From Deltaproteobacteria bacterium (GTDB lineage: Bacteria; Myxococcota_A; Polyangia; Polyangiales; Ga0077539), in the NCBI GenBank assembly GCA_030694465.1, contig JAUXYJ010000081.1, positions 1 through 64,000 on the forward strand: a stretch of 64,000 nucleotides of DNA. Reading direction: 5' to 3'. The notes beneath the pieces were generated by a model. It saw only the letters and a list, made by a program, of their open reading frames with translations, made no database searches and was not told the origin of the DNA. The translations under genes and the position numbers were made by a program. Positions within the stretch are counted from its first letter, which is position 1, and every line of letters starts with the position of its first letter. Positions 26,982 to 37,400 of this stretch are shown here, one piece after another.

Positions 26982-27893
26982 CTAGGCTGCGTCGTTGTCT
27001 TTGGCTTCGGTGTCCGTTGTGGCTTCGGTCGCAGCGACCGCCGCGGTCTTGCGCGCAGGCGTCGAGATCAGCCCACGTGGGCTCCGCGCGTAGTTCAGGC
27101 AATAGAGCCCGATGAGCAGACACGCGACGGAGGCAAAGTGCCCAGGCGTGAGCCCGAGGTATCGAACGTCGCCGCCGTTAGCGTCTGTTTCTCTGAAGAA
27201 ATCCAAGGGAAATCGCACGAACGCATACGTAGTCGCGAGCGCGCCGATGACCGCGCCGCGGCGCTCGGTCTTGCGTCCCACCGCGATGACCACCGCGATC
27301 AAGATCGGCGTGAGCATGAGTTCGAGCACACCCAAATCAAAACGCGGCCCCGGCGGAAACGGAAACTGCCTCCCCGCGGTGTCCGGAAAATTCACCGCGA
27401 GCCAATGCGTCGACGGGCGCCCTGGGTGATCGTGCACCGTCGCACATCCCATACGACCAAAGAGCCAGCCCACTGGGAGCCCATACCCAATGGCGTCCGC
27501 GCTCTTCCACAGGTCGAGCCCGACACGACGGCCGTAGACCAAGAAGCCAATGCCCGCACCAAAGAAGCCACCAAACGAGCTCAGCCCGTGATGGATCATC
27601 AACAGCTCTAGCGGGTTCTCGGCGATCTTCTCAGGGTGATACGCGATGGTGTCAAACACGTGAGACAGAACAATCCCCGTCGCGACCGTCCAGAACACCA
27701 ACGACTCAAAGCGCTGTGGGTCGAGCCCGAGCTTCTCCGAGCGCTTACTCGCGATGCGGTGGCCCACCATGATCCCCGTCGCGACCAAGAGGCCAAACGG
27801 ATGCAAGGGCAATGGACCCAAATGCCCATCGGGGATCGTCCAGAATGGCAGATACGCAATGAGCGCCTGCAGACTCGTGTGCAACAACACCAT
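26982..27893 (-). CDS. lgt: Prolipoprotein diacylglyceryl transferase
   Basis: 303 residues, about seven hydrophobic segments. Lgt transfers diacylglycerol to the lipobox Cys of prelipoproteins at the inner membrane. The family signature is present as GRMGCATVHDHPGRPS near 145 and the conserved RFPLDFFRE near 240. ATG 27893 (MVLLHTSLQALIAYLP) was chosen; the frame is open upstream to 28199, but the extension is basic and low-quality. The enzyme would process the many lipoproteins encoded in this window. It follows comEC with a 187-bp gap. Confidence 0.92.
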   Translation of the reverse strand: MVLLHTSLQALIAYLPFWTIPDGHLGPLPLHPFGLLVATGIMVGHRIASKRSEKLGLDPQRFESLVFWTVATGIVLSHVFDTIAYHPEKIAENPLELLMIHHGLSSFGGFFGAGIGFLVYGRRVGLDLWKSADAIGYGLPVGWLFGRMGCATVHDHPGRPSTHWLAVNFPDTAGRQFPFPPGPRFDLGVLELMLTPILIAVVIAVGRKTERRGAVIGALATTYAFVRFPLDFFRETDANGGDVRYLGLTPGHFASVACLLIGLYCLNYARSPRGLISTPARKTAAVAATEATTDTEAKDNDAA

Positions 27894-28080
27894 CGACCTC
27901 GTTCGTTGTGCGCGATCCCTCAGCACTGCGCGCAGCGCGCAGTCCAAGGTCTCGTCGCAATCTCTGTGTTCAGCGCACTCGTGGGTGCGCTGCCGGTGCG
28001 CTCTGCCTTGGTTTGCGCAGAGCCTCACGCGTCGCTCGGCGACCCGTGAAGCGCGTTGTATACCGCGAGTCCTAAGACGG

Positions 28081-30498
28081 TTAACGCGTCGGGGTGCAGA
28101 ATGTTCCGCCCACGTGCGAGACACACGCGTGATCGCCAGGCCCGAGTGAGACCTCAAGCATGCCCCACGCCGCCGTTGTGTGAAGCGAAATACCTGCAAA
28201 TTGCAAGCGATTGATCACTTCACGGTGCGGATGCCCATAGGGCGAAGGGTGCCCCATGCTCGCGACCGCCAGCCTCGGCCGCGTCGCCTCAAGCCACGCC
28301 GCGCTGCTCGATGTGCGGCTCCCGTGATGCCCAAGCTTGAGCACCGTCACCGGCTCAATCGCGGTGAGCCCTCGAAGCAACCGTGTCTCTTCGGTCGCCT
28401 CGAGATCACCAGTCAAGAGCATGGACGCGTTCTGATAAGAAATTCGCAGCACGATCGACGCATCGTTGGCGCTCTGCCCAGGCCTCGCGCCAGGGCACGG
28501 GGCCAGCACCTGCAGCGTCGCTCCGTGAAACGCCACGGGCCCCTGGCACAGCGCCGATGGGCCCCGCAAGCGCGACCCGCGCTGCACTGCGCCGTCGCGG
28601 ACGCGGCACCACGAGGGCTCGCCCGTCACCCCTTCGCACTGGCGATTGTCCCAGATTTCGTCTGCACGGACATGCGCGAGGACCGCCTCAAGGCCCCGCA
28701 CGTGGTCGGGATGAGGGTGGCTCGCGACCACAGCGACCAGCGAGCTCCTTCGCCGAAGCGCCAGCGTGGGCAGCACCGCGCGTGCACCCGGGTCCGCGCC
28801 CTGCATCACACCTCCAGCATCGATGAGCATCGCTTCGCCATCTGGAAGCGTCACCAAGAGCGCGTCGCCCTGGCCCACGTCGATCACGGTCAACCGCAGC
28901 GTGCCTTTGCGAAACTCCCACGCACGGTGCATGACCTCAAGCCCCGCACAGAGCAACAACGCCGCGAGCAAGCAATGGGTCAACCAACGGCGCGTCCCGT
29001 AGAGCCCGACGCTTACCAATACAAGCCATACAACAGTCTGTCCTGCGGTCGGAGAAAAAGCCTCGACGTGCGACCAAGGCAAGCGCTCGGCCTGCATCGG
29101 TAGCCAAAACAGACCCCGGAGCGCCCAGGACGCAGGCACCGCGACCAGCGCCCCAAGCCGCTGCGAGACCATCCCCAACAGCGACGCACCAAGCACAAGC
29201 GGGAGCGCCAACACCTCTCCCAACGGCGCCGCGACGAGGTTGGCCAGCAGGCTCGTCACCGGCAGCGACCGCGCAATGGGCGCGACGATCGGTGCGGTCA
29301 ACAGCGCCACGCGAACACTCGCGACGAGGGCTCGCTTTGCAGTATCAACCACGCGCCGCCACCACGGACCTTCTGGCTCTTGGGCGCTTGTCCGCGGCGC
29401 GCTGATCAGGGCCCACGACGCCGCGATCGAGAGCTGCCACCCGAGATCCGTGCGCCACGCGGGCTCCATCGCGAGAGTGAGCAAGACGCTCGCCGCAAGC
29501 AGCGACGCACCGTCTACGCGACGCTGCGTTTGGCGTGCAAAAACACTAAGCAATGCCATCACGAGCGCACGAATCGCCGAGGGCGCTTCGCCCGTCGCAA
29601 GCACAAACAGGACCAAGAATGGGATCGGCAACAGTCGCTCAAGCGTAGGGCTCCACCCTCGCACTACAACCGGCCTGCACCGACGCGCGACACGACGCAC
29701 AAGCGCCTCAATCCAGACCGCGAGCAACGCGACATGAGCCCCCGAGACCGCGAGCAAATGCGAGAGCCCAGTCAACCGAAACGACTCAAGCGTTTGCTGC
29801 TCGATGCCATCGTCGTCGCCAAACAACAGGGCCCTCGCGCGCTCACGGGCCTGTGCGACAAACACTCGCTCAAGCCCAGCTTCAACGCCAACGCGCACCA
29901 CTGCAGAGAGCCTCCGAAGCGCCTGCAGCGGCGTGGGCCAGCGAGGAGTCACTTCACACGCTGCAGCGACCGCTCGCCCGGTGACTCCCTGTTGTGCGAG
30001 CGAATCTCCTGGCGCTTGCAGCCCCGTGTTGCGCATCGGTTGCAACGGCGTGTGCGTGACGACCGCTGTCACATGGTCGCCCGCGCGAGGCGCACAGCGC
30101 TCGGGCGCGACCACCAACAGGGTCCGCGAACCCGATTGCTCTGCCACCACGCACCGACGCTGGCCGAACCCCAACGTACACGACGCCTCCACGATGCCCG
30201 ACAACAACCCAGTGCTGACTGCCCGGCGTGGGCGCGCTTCGGATCTCGCCCCATCGCGTCCCACCACAAGCCCACCCGCGCAGACCGCCACCACACAAAG
30301 CGAGACCGCCAAAAGAGGCCCTCTGCGGCGCGCAAGCGCGAGCGCACCCAGCGCCGCTACGAGGGTGACAAGCGCCCTGGCGCCAAGGGTCATCGCGCTG
30401 GGCCAGACAGCGCTCGCAAAGAGCACCAGCGTGGTCAACAGCGCCAAAGGCGAGCGTAATGAGGTCACGGCCCAACCGACCTCCACACCCCATGCCAC
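28081..30498 (-). CDS. comEC: ComEC/Rec2 DNA-uptake channel
   Basis: 805 residues from GTG 30498; GTG 30468 would give VTSLRSPLALL and is also possible. Three parts: an N-terminal membrane/OB region (1-200), a competence domain with many helices (about 210-520, including SHLLAVSGAHVALL), and a C-terminal metallo-beta-lactamase-like domain (about 545-790) with VIDVGQGDALLV, SHPHPDHVRG, LLTGDLE and KLGHHGSRTSSS. The metal ligands look intact, so nuclease processing of incoming DNA is possible. ComEC moves single-stranded DNA through the inner membrane. No other com genes are present. Confidence 0.94.
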   Translation of the reverse strand: MAWGVEVGWAVTSLRSPLALLTTLVLFASAVWPSAMTLGARALVTLVAALGALALARRRGPLLAVSLCVVAVCAGGLVVGRDGARSEARPRRAVSTGLLSGIVEASCTLGFGQRRCVVAEQSGSRTLLVVAPERCAPRAGDHVTAVVTHTPLQPMRNTGLQAPGDSLAQQGVTGRAVAAACEVTPRWPTPLQALRRLSAVVRVGVEAGLERVFVAQARERARALLFGDDDGIEQQTLESFRLTGLSHLLAVSGAHVALLAVWIEALVRRVARRCRPVVVRGWSPTLERLLPIPFLVLFVLATGEAPSAIRALVMALLSVFARQTQRRVDGASLLAASVLLTLAMEPAWRTDLGWQLSIAASWALISAPRTSAQEPEGPWWRRVVDTAKRALVASVRVALLTAPIVAPIARSLPVTSLLANLVAAPLGEVLALPLVLGASLLGMVSQRLGALVAVPASWALRGLFWLPMQAERLPWSHVEAFSPTAGQTVVWLVLVSVGLYGTRRWLTHCLLAALLLCAGLEVMHRAWEFRKGTLRLTVIDVGQGDALLVTLPDGEAMLIDAGGVMQGADPGARAVLPTLALRRRSSLVAVVASHPHPDHVRGLEAVLAHVRADEIWDNRQCEGVTGEPSWCRVRDGAVQRGSRLRGPSALCQGPVAFHGATLQVLAPCPGARPGQSANDASIVLRISYQNASMLLTGDLEATEETRLLRGLTAIEPVTVLKLGHHGSRTSSSAAWLEATRPRLAVASMGHPSPYGHPHREVINRLQFAGISLHTTAAWGMLEVSLGPGDHACVSHVGGTFCTPTR

Positions 30499-30577
30499 GA
30501 GGGCGCTGTGTGGAGTTTATGGGCTGTTTTGGGACCCGCCCCCCGGCGGTCACGGACCCACCGCCATGGCAGCCGCC

Positions 30578-30591
30578 ATGGCAGCTGCCAT
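30578..30591. promoter_or_regulatory. 14-bp palindrome at the ompA-like gene 3' end
   Basis: ATGGCAGCTGCCAT is perfectly self-complementary and touches the stop codon of the OmpA gene. A neighbouring CCGCCATGGCAG copy adds dyads. It may be part of a transcription end structure between two minus-strand genes. Confidence 0.3.
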
Positions 30592-32669
30592 CACGGAGTG
30601 GCAGGCGCTGCGGGCGCTGCGGGCGCTGCGGGCGTCGCAGGTGTCTCTGCAGCGGGCGTGGCAGGTGTCGCGGGGGTGGTCACTGTTCCGCCTGTGCCCG
30701 TGGGCTGCGCAGCGGGGCCGACGAGACGAAACTCAACGCGACGATTCGCAGCGCGACCACGCGAGTTCGCGTTGGATTCGATGGGGCGATCCGGACCAAA
30801 GCCTGACGAGGTCACACGGTCTTCAGCGATGTTGTGCGTGACGAGGTACTGGCGCACTGCAGCGGCGCGATTGCGTGAGAGCGTGCGGTTGGCCTCGGCG
30901 TCCCCTCGGTTGTCTGTGTGTCCCTGCACTTCGACACGCCTAAACTCGGGATGCGCAGTCAAGATCGAGGCCACCGCGTCAAGCACCTGAAACGAGCGAC
31001 GACCCACAATGCGATCGCTGTTCGTCGCGAAGTTTACCTGCGAAAGAATGCGGATTTGATCGCCTTGTAGAGATACCAACGAGGGCCCACGCTCGGGGCA
31101 GCCGTCGGTGTCCGCGATCCCGTTGTAGTTCTCGGGTTGATCCGGGCACTGGTCGCGGTCGTCGGTGATCCCGTCTCCGTCACGATCGGGGAGCGTGTCC
31201 GGGCAGCCGTCATCGTCTTGAAATCCGTTGACGGTCTCGGGCTGCTCGCTGCACTGGTCGTTGGTGTCCAACACACCGTCCTGGTCGTTGTCAGGATCCG
31301 GGCAGCCGTCGGTGTCTTCGAAGCCGTCGGTGTCCTCGGGCTCGGTGGGGCAGCGGTCTCGGTCGTCCGGGATTCCGTCGCGGTCGCGGTCATCGTCTGG
31401 GCAACCATCTTCGTCGCGGTCACCGTCGCGGTCTTCGGGAGCGTTGGGACACGAGTCGTAACCGTCGGGGATGCCGTCGTTGTCGTTGTCCCGATCGGGA
31501 CAACCGTCTTGGTCTTGAAATCCGTCGCGGTCTTCGGGCTCATTGGGGCAGCGATCGACCCCGTCGAGGATGCCGTCTGCGTCGTTGTCTGCCTCGGGAC
31601 AACCATCGCTGTCCTCGAAGCCGTCCATATCTTCGGGCTCGTTGGGGCAGCGATCGTTTTCGTCGGTCACACCGTCGCGGTCGGTGTCCGTGTTGGACGG
31701 CGCGTAGATCGCACCGATCATCACGCGGGCAGCGGGGGCACCAAAGCCACGCAGCACCGACGTGCCGCCACCGAGCGTGAGGTTAAGGTGTCCGATGCGG
31801 TAACGACCTGCGGCCGTGAGCTCAATGTGGCTCTGCTGCCAGACCGAGATGTCTGTGTTGCCTTGGCCCGAGAGGTCATGGCTGCCAAAGCCCTCAAGCA
31901 TCGCCGACACACGCGGCGTGATCTCGACGCCAAACGCAGCGCCCCAGAGCAGCCGTGAGCCATAAAACGTCGAGTACAGCTGCGCGGTCTCTGCGCGAAA
32001 AATCGCGCCGACGTTGGCGGCCATCGAGAAGCGTCCGCGACGAAAGTCAACGATCGCGCGCCCGCCAGCGGCCAGCGAAGAATCACCCAAGAAGCCATCC
32101 ACAGCGACGACACGACCGAGCGGCGCTTGCACAAACGCGTTGAGCGCGATCGCGACGCCTTGCAGTCCGTCGCCTGCGAGTCGCACTTTGAAGTCCAGGC
32201 GAGGGTCGCCAAGGGCAAAGCGCGTCTGCGAGGGGATCATGTCGATGCGCCGCGCAGTGGCGGGGTCAATGTTGTCGCCGCTCTGCAGCGAAATGGGCAG
32301 GTCCAGCGCGATTTGCAGCCGACGAAACAGCGTGACGCTCGCGAGCGCGTTAAGCGTCCCGAGGTGCTCGACCGGGACCGAACGCACGGTCGTAGCCGAG
32401 CAATTGGTCATGCTGTCGGCAGGCGTACAGGTCGCGTTGAAGATGACAAACGGCCGGTAGGCGTAGTTGATAAATCCGCCTACCGAGAACGAGGGCATTC
32501 CATCAACGCGGGCGCCGTGCACGGTAAGAAAATTGTTGGGTCCTGGGGCCGGCCGCCACTGCTGCACGTCCACGTTGGGGTTAAAGACCGGCGCGCCCTG
32601 CGCAAACGCGGTCTGTGCCCCAAGAACCACTCCCAACACGGTCAAGATGACCGCACGATTCGCTCGCAT
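30591..32669 (-). CDS. OmpA-family outer membrane protein with TSP3 repeats
   Basis: 692 residues. A signal peptide (VILTVLGVVLGAQTAFA) precedes an N-terminal region rich in beta strands (about 25-330), probably an outer-membrane barrel. About eight thrombospondin type-3 repeats follow (DTDRDGVTDENDRCPNEPED, DNDGIPDGYDSCPNAPED and so on, about 335-520). The OmpA C-terminal domain (about 530-640: NFATNSDRI, VEVQGHTDNRGDAEAN, RAANRRVEFRL) binds peptidoglycan. A Pro/Ala/Thr tail closes it. ATG 32669 directly starts the signal peptide. It follows the TonB gene by 213 bp on the same strand. Role: envelope anchoring. Confidence 0.93.
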   Translation of the reverse strand: MRANRAVILTVLGVVLGAQTAFAQGAPVFNPNVDVQQWRPAPGPNNFLTVHGARVDGMPSFSVGGFINYAYRPFVIFNATCTPADSMTNCSATTVRSVPVEHLGTLNALASVTLFRRLQIALDLPISLQSGDNIDPATARRIDMIPSQTRFALGDPRLDFKVRLAGDGLQGVAIALNAFVQAPLGRVVAVDGFLGDSSLAAGGRAIVDFRRGRFSMAANVGAIFRAETAQLYSTFYGSRLLWGAAFGVEITPRVSAMLEGFGSHDLSGQGNTDISVWQQSHIELTAAGRYRIGHLNLTLGGGTSVLRGFGAPAARVMIGAIYAPSNTDTDRDGVTDENDRCPNEPEDMDGFEDSDGCPEADNDADGILDGVDRCPNEPEDRDGFQDQDGCPDRDNDNDGIPDGYDSCPNAPEDRDGDRDEDGCPDDDRDRDGIPDDRDRCPTEPEDTDGFEDTDGCPDPDNDQDGVLDTNDQCSEQPETVNGFQDDDGCPDTLPDRDGDGITDDRDQCPDQPENYNGIADTDGCPERGPSLVSLQGDQIRILSQVNFATNSDRIVGRRSFQVLDAVASILTAHPEFRRVEVQGHTDNRGDAEANRTLSRNRAAAVRQYLVTHNIAEDRVTSSGFGPDRPIESNANSRGRAANRRVEFRLVGPAAQPTGTGGTVTTPATPATPAAETPATPAAPAAPAAPATP

Positions 32670-32882
32670 TGCTGCTCTCCACTGCAGGACCACTGCAAGG
32701 TGATCGCTTCGAGACGTTCGAAGCGAGGCCCGATTGGGTCCCTCATGACGCGGACGCAACACGGGCCATCACCGACTCTTGTGCCGGGGCAGTATCCGCG
32801 ATCGCTACCGTTTTCTACAAGGTATTTCTTGCTTGTCTGGCGAGGTGTGCATACGCCGACTCGCGAAGACAAGACCGTCGCG

Positions 32883-33740
32883 CTACGGGAGCTCGAAGCT
32901 CACGCGATAGTTCACCGAGTCCGGCACGTTTCGGCCTTCGCGGTCACGGGCCGCACGGATGGGGCAGCGTCGCTCCATGAGCATTCTGCGTGCGGCCGAA
33001 GCAAACCCGTAGCCCGGATCGTTGAGCGGGGTCACCCGCGAGACTCGCCCGGCGCCGTCAACCTCGACGCGCAGCCGCACGACGGCCTCAGAGATCCCCG
33101 CTTCTTTCGCAGGCTCCGGAAAAAACTCGGCGAGGTCATCCGGGTTGCAGTCAATGTTGACCCGCTCTGAGTAGTCAATCGTCGCTCGCCCGGTCCCGGT
33201 GCCACCAGGGGTCCCGCCTAGCGTCCCACCGATGACTCCGCCAGGTGTTCCACCGATGACTCCGCCAGGGACGCCGCCGGGCACCCCTCCAGGGACGCCG
33301 CCGGGCACGCCGCCCGGGACTCCTGGTGGCTGCGGCGTGGTGTTAATTGTCTCACCGTTGGTTGGGTCATTGCTCAACGTGAGCCCCGTCATGTTCACAG
33401 CGGGCGGCGGTGGCGGCGGCGGTGGCGGCGGTGGCGGCGGTGGCTCCGCGCGATTGTTGCGAGGCGCGCTGCGAGTCTCAGGCGCTGCGGCGGCTGGCTG
33501 CTGTGGAGGCTCGGGAGGAGTAGGCTCCACCACCGGTGGCGGCGGCGGTGGTGGCTCGGGAGCTTCGACCTCAAGCACGCTCACCAAGCGCCGCACATGC
33601 GCCGGAACACTCACGTGCACTGCAACCAACGCCCCACCGACCGATCCGTGCAACGCCGCTGCCGCGACGAGCACCCACGCCAGCTTGTCTCGCTGACGCG
33701 AGCGCACCATCAACTGCTCTGCGCGACCACCCACGAACAT
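32883..33740 (-). CDS. TonB-family energy transducer with long Pro/Gly linker
   Basis: 285 residues. One transmembrane helix (21-43), a Pro-rich stretch (runs of 7 and 14 Pro), a Gly-rich stretch of repeated GGVP and GGTP, and a TonB C-terminal domain (about 200-285; EAVVRLRVEVDGAGRVSRVTPLN ... RRCPIRAA). It would span the periplasm and pass proton-motive energy to outer-membrane receptors. ATG 33740 with AAGGAG 11 bp upstream was preferred to GTG 33773. Likely partners ExbB and ExbD are 11 kb away; no TonB receptor is in the window. Confidence 0.85.
   Translation of the reverse strand: MFVGGRAEQLMVRSRQRDKLAWVLVAAAALHGSVGGALVAVHVSVPAHVRRLVSVLEVEAPEPPPPPPPVVEPTPPEPPQQPAAAAPETRSAPRNNRAEPPPPPPPPPPPPPPAVNMTGLTLSNDPTNGETINTTPQPPGVPGGVPGGVPGGVPGGVPGGVIGGTPGGVIGGTLGGTPGGTGTGRATIDYSERVNIDCNPDDLAEFFPEPAKEAGISEAVVRLRVEVDGAGRVSRVTPLNDPGYGFASAARRMLMERRCPIRAARDREGRNVPDSVNYRVSFELP
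33205..33445. repeat. Low-complexity Pro and Gly-Val-Pro codon repeats
   Basis: Triplet-type GGCGGT repeats at about 33403-33444 encode poly-Pro, and a 12-bp GGVP period spans about 33230-33325. Both lie within the TonB linker, where length changes by slippage would be tolerated. Confidence 0.7.
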
Positions 33741-33980
33741 TGCCTTACGGACTCCTTCACCAACGATGTGCACCGCACAGCCACCGCGATCGGCGACCGG
33801 CCAGTCTCATTACTGCAACAGAACTACAAGTGCAAGTAACTATGAGAAGCATTCTCGATTTGTGACTCCCATGCGCTTGACCTTAGAGAACTGGCGCAAC
33901 CTTTGAGCCTCAACGCCCGATAGGGGAGCCATTTTTGCCGTCGTGACACGGGCCCAACGGGTACGCAAAATGCGCCGCTC

Positions 33981-34083
33981 GATTGCTCGTAAATGGCTGA
34001 AATTGCTGAGTTCTGTGCCGTTCTCACGCAACCAAATGTGCGGATGTCTCGATAAGGGGGGGCAACAATCCCTGCGTCTTCGA
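33981..34083. repeat. Degenerate repeat, copy 1
   Basis: About 100 bp similar to 34171-34273 at an exact 190-bp offset. Shared blocks include TTGCTCGT/TCGCTCGT, CTGAAAT, CACGCAACC, then GATA-GGGGGGGCAAC and TGCGTCT. Read on the minus strand the two copies encode similar peptides: VAPPYRDIRTFGCVRTAQN here, VAPPYRSVGRFGCVRIVRN in copy 2. The copies are in different frames relative to each other. Confidence 0.55.
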
Positions 34084-34170
34084 GGGGGTGACCCGCCGGG
34101 AACCACCGCGTAAAACACGCACACGCAACAAGTCGCTCGTGGGTCTCGCGGGACCCAGAGCTCACCCATC

Positions 34171-34273
34171 CATCGCTCGTGGATCACTGAAATAACTGCG
34201 TTGCGTACGATGCGCACGCAACCGAATCGCCCAACGCTCCGATACGGGGGGGCAACCGTTAGTGCGTCTGGTG
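34171..34273. repeat. Degenerate repeat, copy 2
   Basis: Partner of 33981-34083. The peptide-level similarity on the minus strand continues to NAVISVIHERWMGELWVP against NSAISAIYEQSSGAFCVP, which suggests descent from a coding sequence or a structured RNA. No family is recognised. Confidence 0.55.
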
Positions 34274-34491
34274 GCCGGGGCGTTGTGCTGTGCGTTTCGC
34301 AATGCGCGCGTGCTTGGCGAATGACACCGCTGCTGGGGCTGCAGCGTGCGCGAGAGCGGAGCGCTGTCGATGGCCCGTTAGTTACGTGACGGTACGTCGC
34401 GGTTAAGAGAGAAAATCCAGCGATTTTCGCATGGCATCGCTGTTGCTGTGTGCTGTGAGAACAGACACCTCGTCTGCGGGAGGACCTCACC

Positions 34492-37400
34492 ATGCGACCC
34501 ACACGTCGTCCGATGGCTTCAGTGTATTGGCTTTGCGCATTGAGCTCTTTGGCCTGTGCGCGCGAGGAGGCAACGTCACCGAATGGGCCCGCGCCGGGGG
34601 TGTCGGGCCCTGGGCTTGGGACCCTCATGGCCAAAGAGTGGCTCGTCCCCTACGCGATGGCCGCATGGCGCGCGAGTGGCCGCAACGCCGATCTGCGCTC
34701 GGCCCACGTGAGCGAGCCTGTGTTTGTCGCGCAGGCCACCGTGGTCGAGGGCGCGCTCGCGTGGTCTCGCTTGGGAATGCGCTGGCAGAGTGACGCAGTT
34801 CGCGTGCGCTGGGTCCTGAGCGAGCGCGAGCTGCAAGCCCGCACGGTCACCGACGTCCCTGGCGAATCCCAGTTGATCGCTGCGTTTACGGTGACCGAGC
34901 ACCTTACGCTCCGCAATGGACTGCGCCCCGACGCGCTGGGGCAGCCCGACGGAGCGACGCAGCCGAGCGCTCAGCCCTGGTACGCACAGCCCGCGATGCG
35001 CGTTGATTTCTCTAGGAATCTCGCTGAGCAAATCGCGCTCGTTCCAGACCCCAGCGCGCCGCATCTGAGGATGTTTTCGGGGGCCCCTGTCTCGGGTCCT
35101 GATCGCGTCGCGCTGGACTGGGACCGCACGCAGACCCGCTCGCGTGCATGGAGGGTCGACACCACCGCGCGCGTGGACGCGTCCCAACCACGGGCAGGGC
35201 ACGTCGGGTTCGCGGACGAGTCGCTCTGCGAGCTCACCGCTCAGAGGCCCTGGGAGTGTGGCGAAGTGTCCCTGCGAATTCGCTGGTCATTCGCGCAGGC
35301 TCAAGTCGAATCTCGCGTCGCGTCCGAGCGCCTGACGCCTCAGACGCTGAGCACGCTCAACCTTGGCGCAGTCACCGATCTGCCCAGCGAGTCAGCGCCG
35401 CACGTCGTGAGCTCGCATCTCGCGCTCCCTGCGCTTTGGCGCGATCCATGGGACCGTGACGGGCGGGGTCAGCGAGTGCTCGCTCGGGCCGAGGGAGCCG
35501 CGCCAGGAGTCGACGGCGAGGGGGTGAGCGAGAGCACTCGGTCGCTCAAGACCCTGCCATTTCGCGTGCGAAGATCTCAAGCGCTCGCGGTGTATGTCCT
35601 CGGCGCGGACGAGCTCGAGACGCGCGTGACCGAGGTCGCTGTGGCGCAGTACAACGCGACGCTCAGACAGCTCACGCGCGAGGCGCGACGGCGAGAGTGT
35701 CTGATTGAACACCGAAACACCGAGACCCGATCGGTCCCTCCCGAGGCGATTGAACGTTGTGACGCCTTCTTGGGGGGCGTTGCTGACACTGACCAGGGTC
35801 CACAAATTGCGCTCTGTCATTCGCCCGTCTGGGGCGAGCGGACCCTGGCGCAGGGGTGGCATCGTGGGGTCGAGCTTGCTGCCACAAGAGCTCGCGGCTG
35901 GGACGGCGAAGCGTGCGGTCCGCAAGGCACGACGGGCGCCGTGGGTGACGGGATTCACTCGCTCTTCGCCTTCGAGCAAGAGTCCACACGCATGGGCGCG
36001 AGCGCGCTCTTTGGGGCCACCGTAGATGCTCACACGCACGAACAAATCGCTGGACAAATGCTAGTCAATCGCGCTGCGCTTCGTATGGCGTCGCTGCGCT
36101 ACACCGACCAACTAAGGTTGCGCTCGGGTGAGATCCCCAGCCGCGAGGGACAGATCGAGGAAGATACTATGGACTACTTTCCCTGGCGCTTGCGCGAGCG
36201 ATCACTTGGGTTGATCGAGCCATTGCGAGGCCCCGACGTCGCTTCGAGCCTCGCAGATCTGCGCCTGACAGCGCTCGAAGACCTGCTCTTGAGCGACGAA
36301 CAACGCGCGATCGGTCAGCAAAATCCCAGATCATCGGGTCTCGATGCCCTCGCGCGCAGGGTGGGCTCTCCCGCGCGTGGCTTTAACGTCGCGCACTTTG
36401 ATGCCGCACGACACGCACACGCACAGCGTCTCAGCGACCAGTGCGAGCTCACCTTGCACCCTGCCAACGGTCTCTACACCGCCGAGGCCGCATGGCACGG
36501 ACCGCTCACGTCCAACCGGGTCCCACAAGACGCTACGTTCGGTCTCCTGTGGGACTTCACTGGCCCAAGGTCGCCAGTCCCTGTCAACTGGTCCGAAGTC
36601 ACGCGATGGGTGGCCCACGCCGTAACCTATCGCGCGGTCGCTCACGGCATCGGTCACATGCTCGGGCTCACGCATAACTTGGCCGCGTCCGCAGATGTGA
36701 CCAACTATCCCGACGCGTGGTGGGCCGCGCGTGTGACCCGCCCGCTCGAGCCAAGGGCTCACTTGATTGAGCGCGGAGAGCCAGCATTTTCGCCCACCGA
36801 AGCAGCCTCAATGGATCTCCGCAGCGCCTCGGTGATGGACCTCGACGGGGTCGCCCCGCTCCGTGTGGGTCGCGGCGACCGAGCCATGTTGGCCCGCGCC
36901 CACTTTGGGTTGGTCGAGGCCTTTCGCTCAGTCGGCGATCGCAACATCGCCCTCGGTCTTCGCGAGCACCTGCACCACGATCTGCCCTATGTCGGCATCG
37001 CGAGCACTGGCCCCGTAGGTCGCGCCATCGCCAGCCTGCACTACACGCAGCTTGGGCGCGCGATGGGCACGGTGCCCGCTGCCAGTGCCCCCACGCGCCA
37101 GGTGCCTAACCTCAGGGACACCAACCGCTGCTGGGTGTTCTCGCACGAGACTCGCCGCGAGGGCTATGACGTATTCGGGCGCGATCCGGTCGTCCCCAAC
37201 GTGAGCAACGCGGGGCCCAATGCCGAGGAGCAATCGGTGCTGCTCGTGCCCTACCGCGTGCGTCGCGATGACCAGTTGGGTGAGTCCTGGGACGCACACG
37301 AGTTCGCCGCCGCCAGCGAGCCCCGGGACCTCGCCGAGGGGCTCCCGGAGGTGCCGTTTCCGCTGGGCGCGTGGCACTTGGGCTACACCGGCACGATGCT

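Larger units (their letters stand above)
33741..34491. other. 750-bp region without a convincing gene
   Basis: No reading frame here looks coding. It contains the two-copy repeat listed separately, two G7 runs (34056-34062, 34246-34252), and close to its end GGGAGG before the lipoprotein gene at 34492. It should contain divergent promoters for the TonB gene and the 34492 gene; none could be named with confidence. Confidence 0.5.

Noticed and set aside
31034..31958. Plus-strand frame rich in Val opposite the OmpA-TSP3 repeats
   Set aside because: Antisense of Asp-rich codons; the minus strand carries a recognised OmpA protein.
33840..34634. 264-codon minus-strand frame upstream of the 34492 gene
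   Set aside because: It overlaps the lipoprotein gene's 5' end and ribosome site, and the repeat copies inside lie in different frames.
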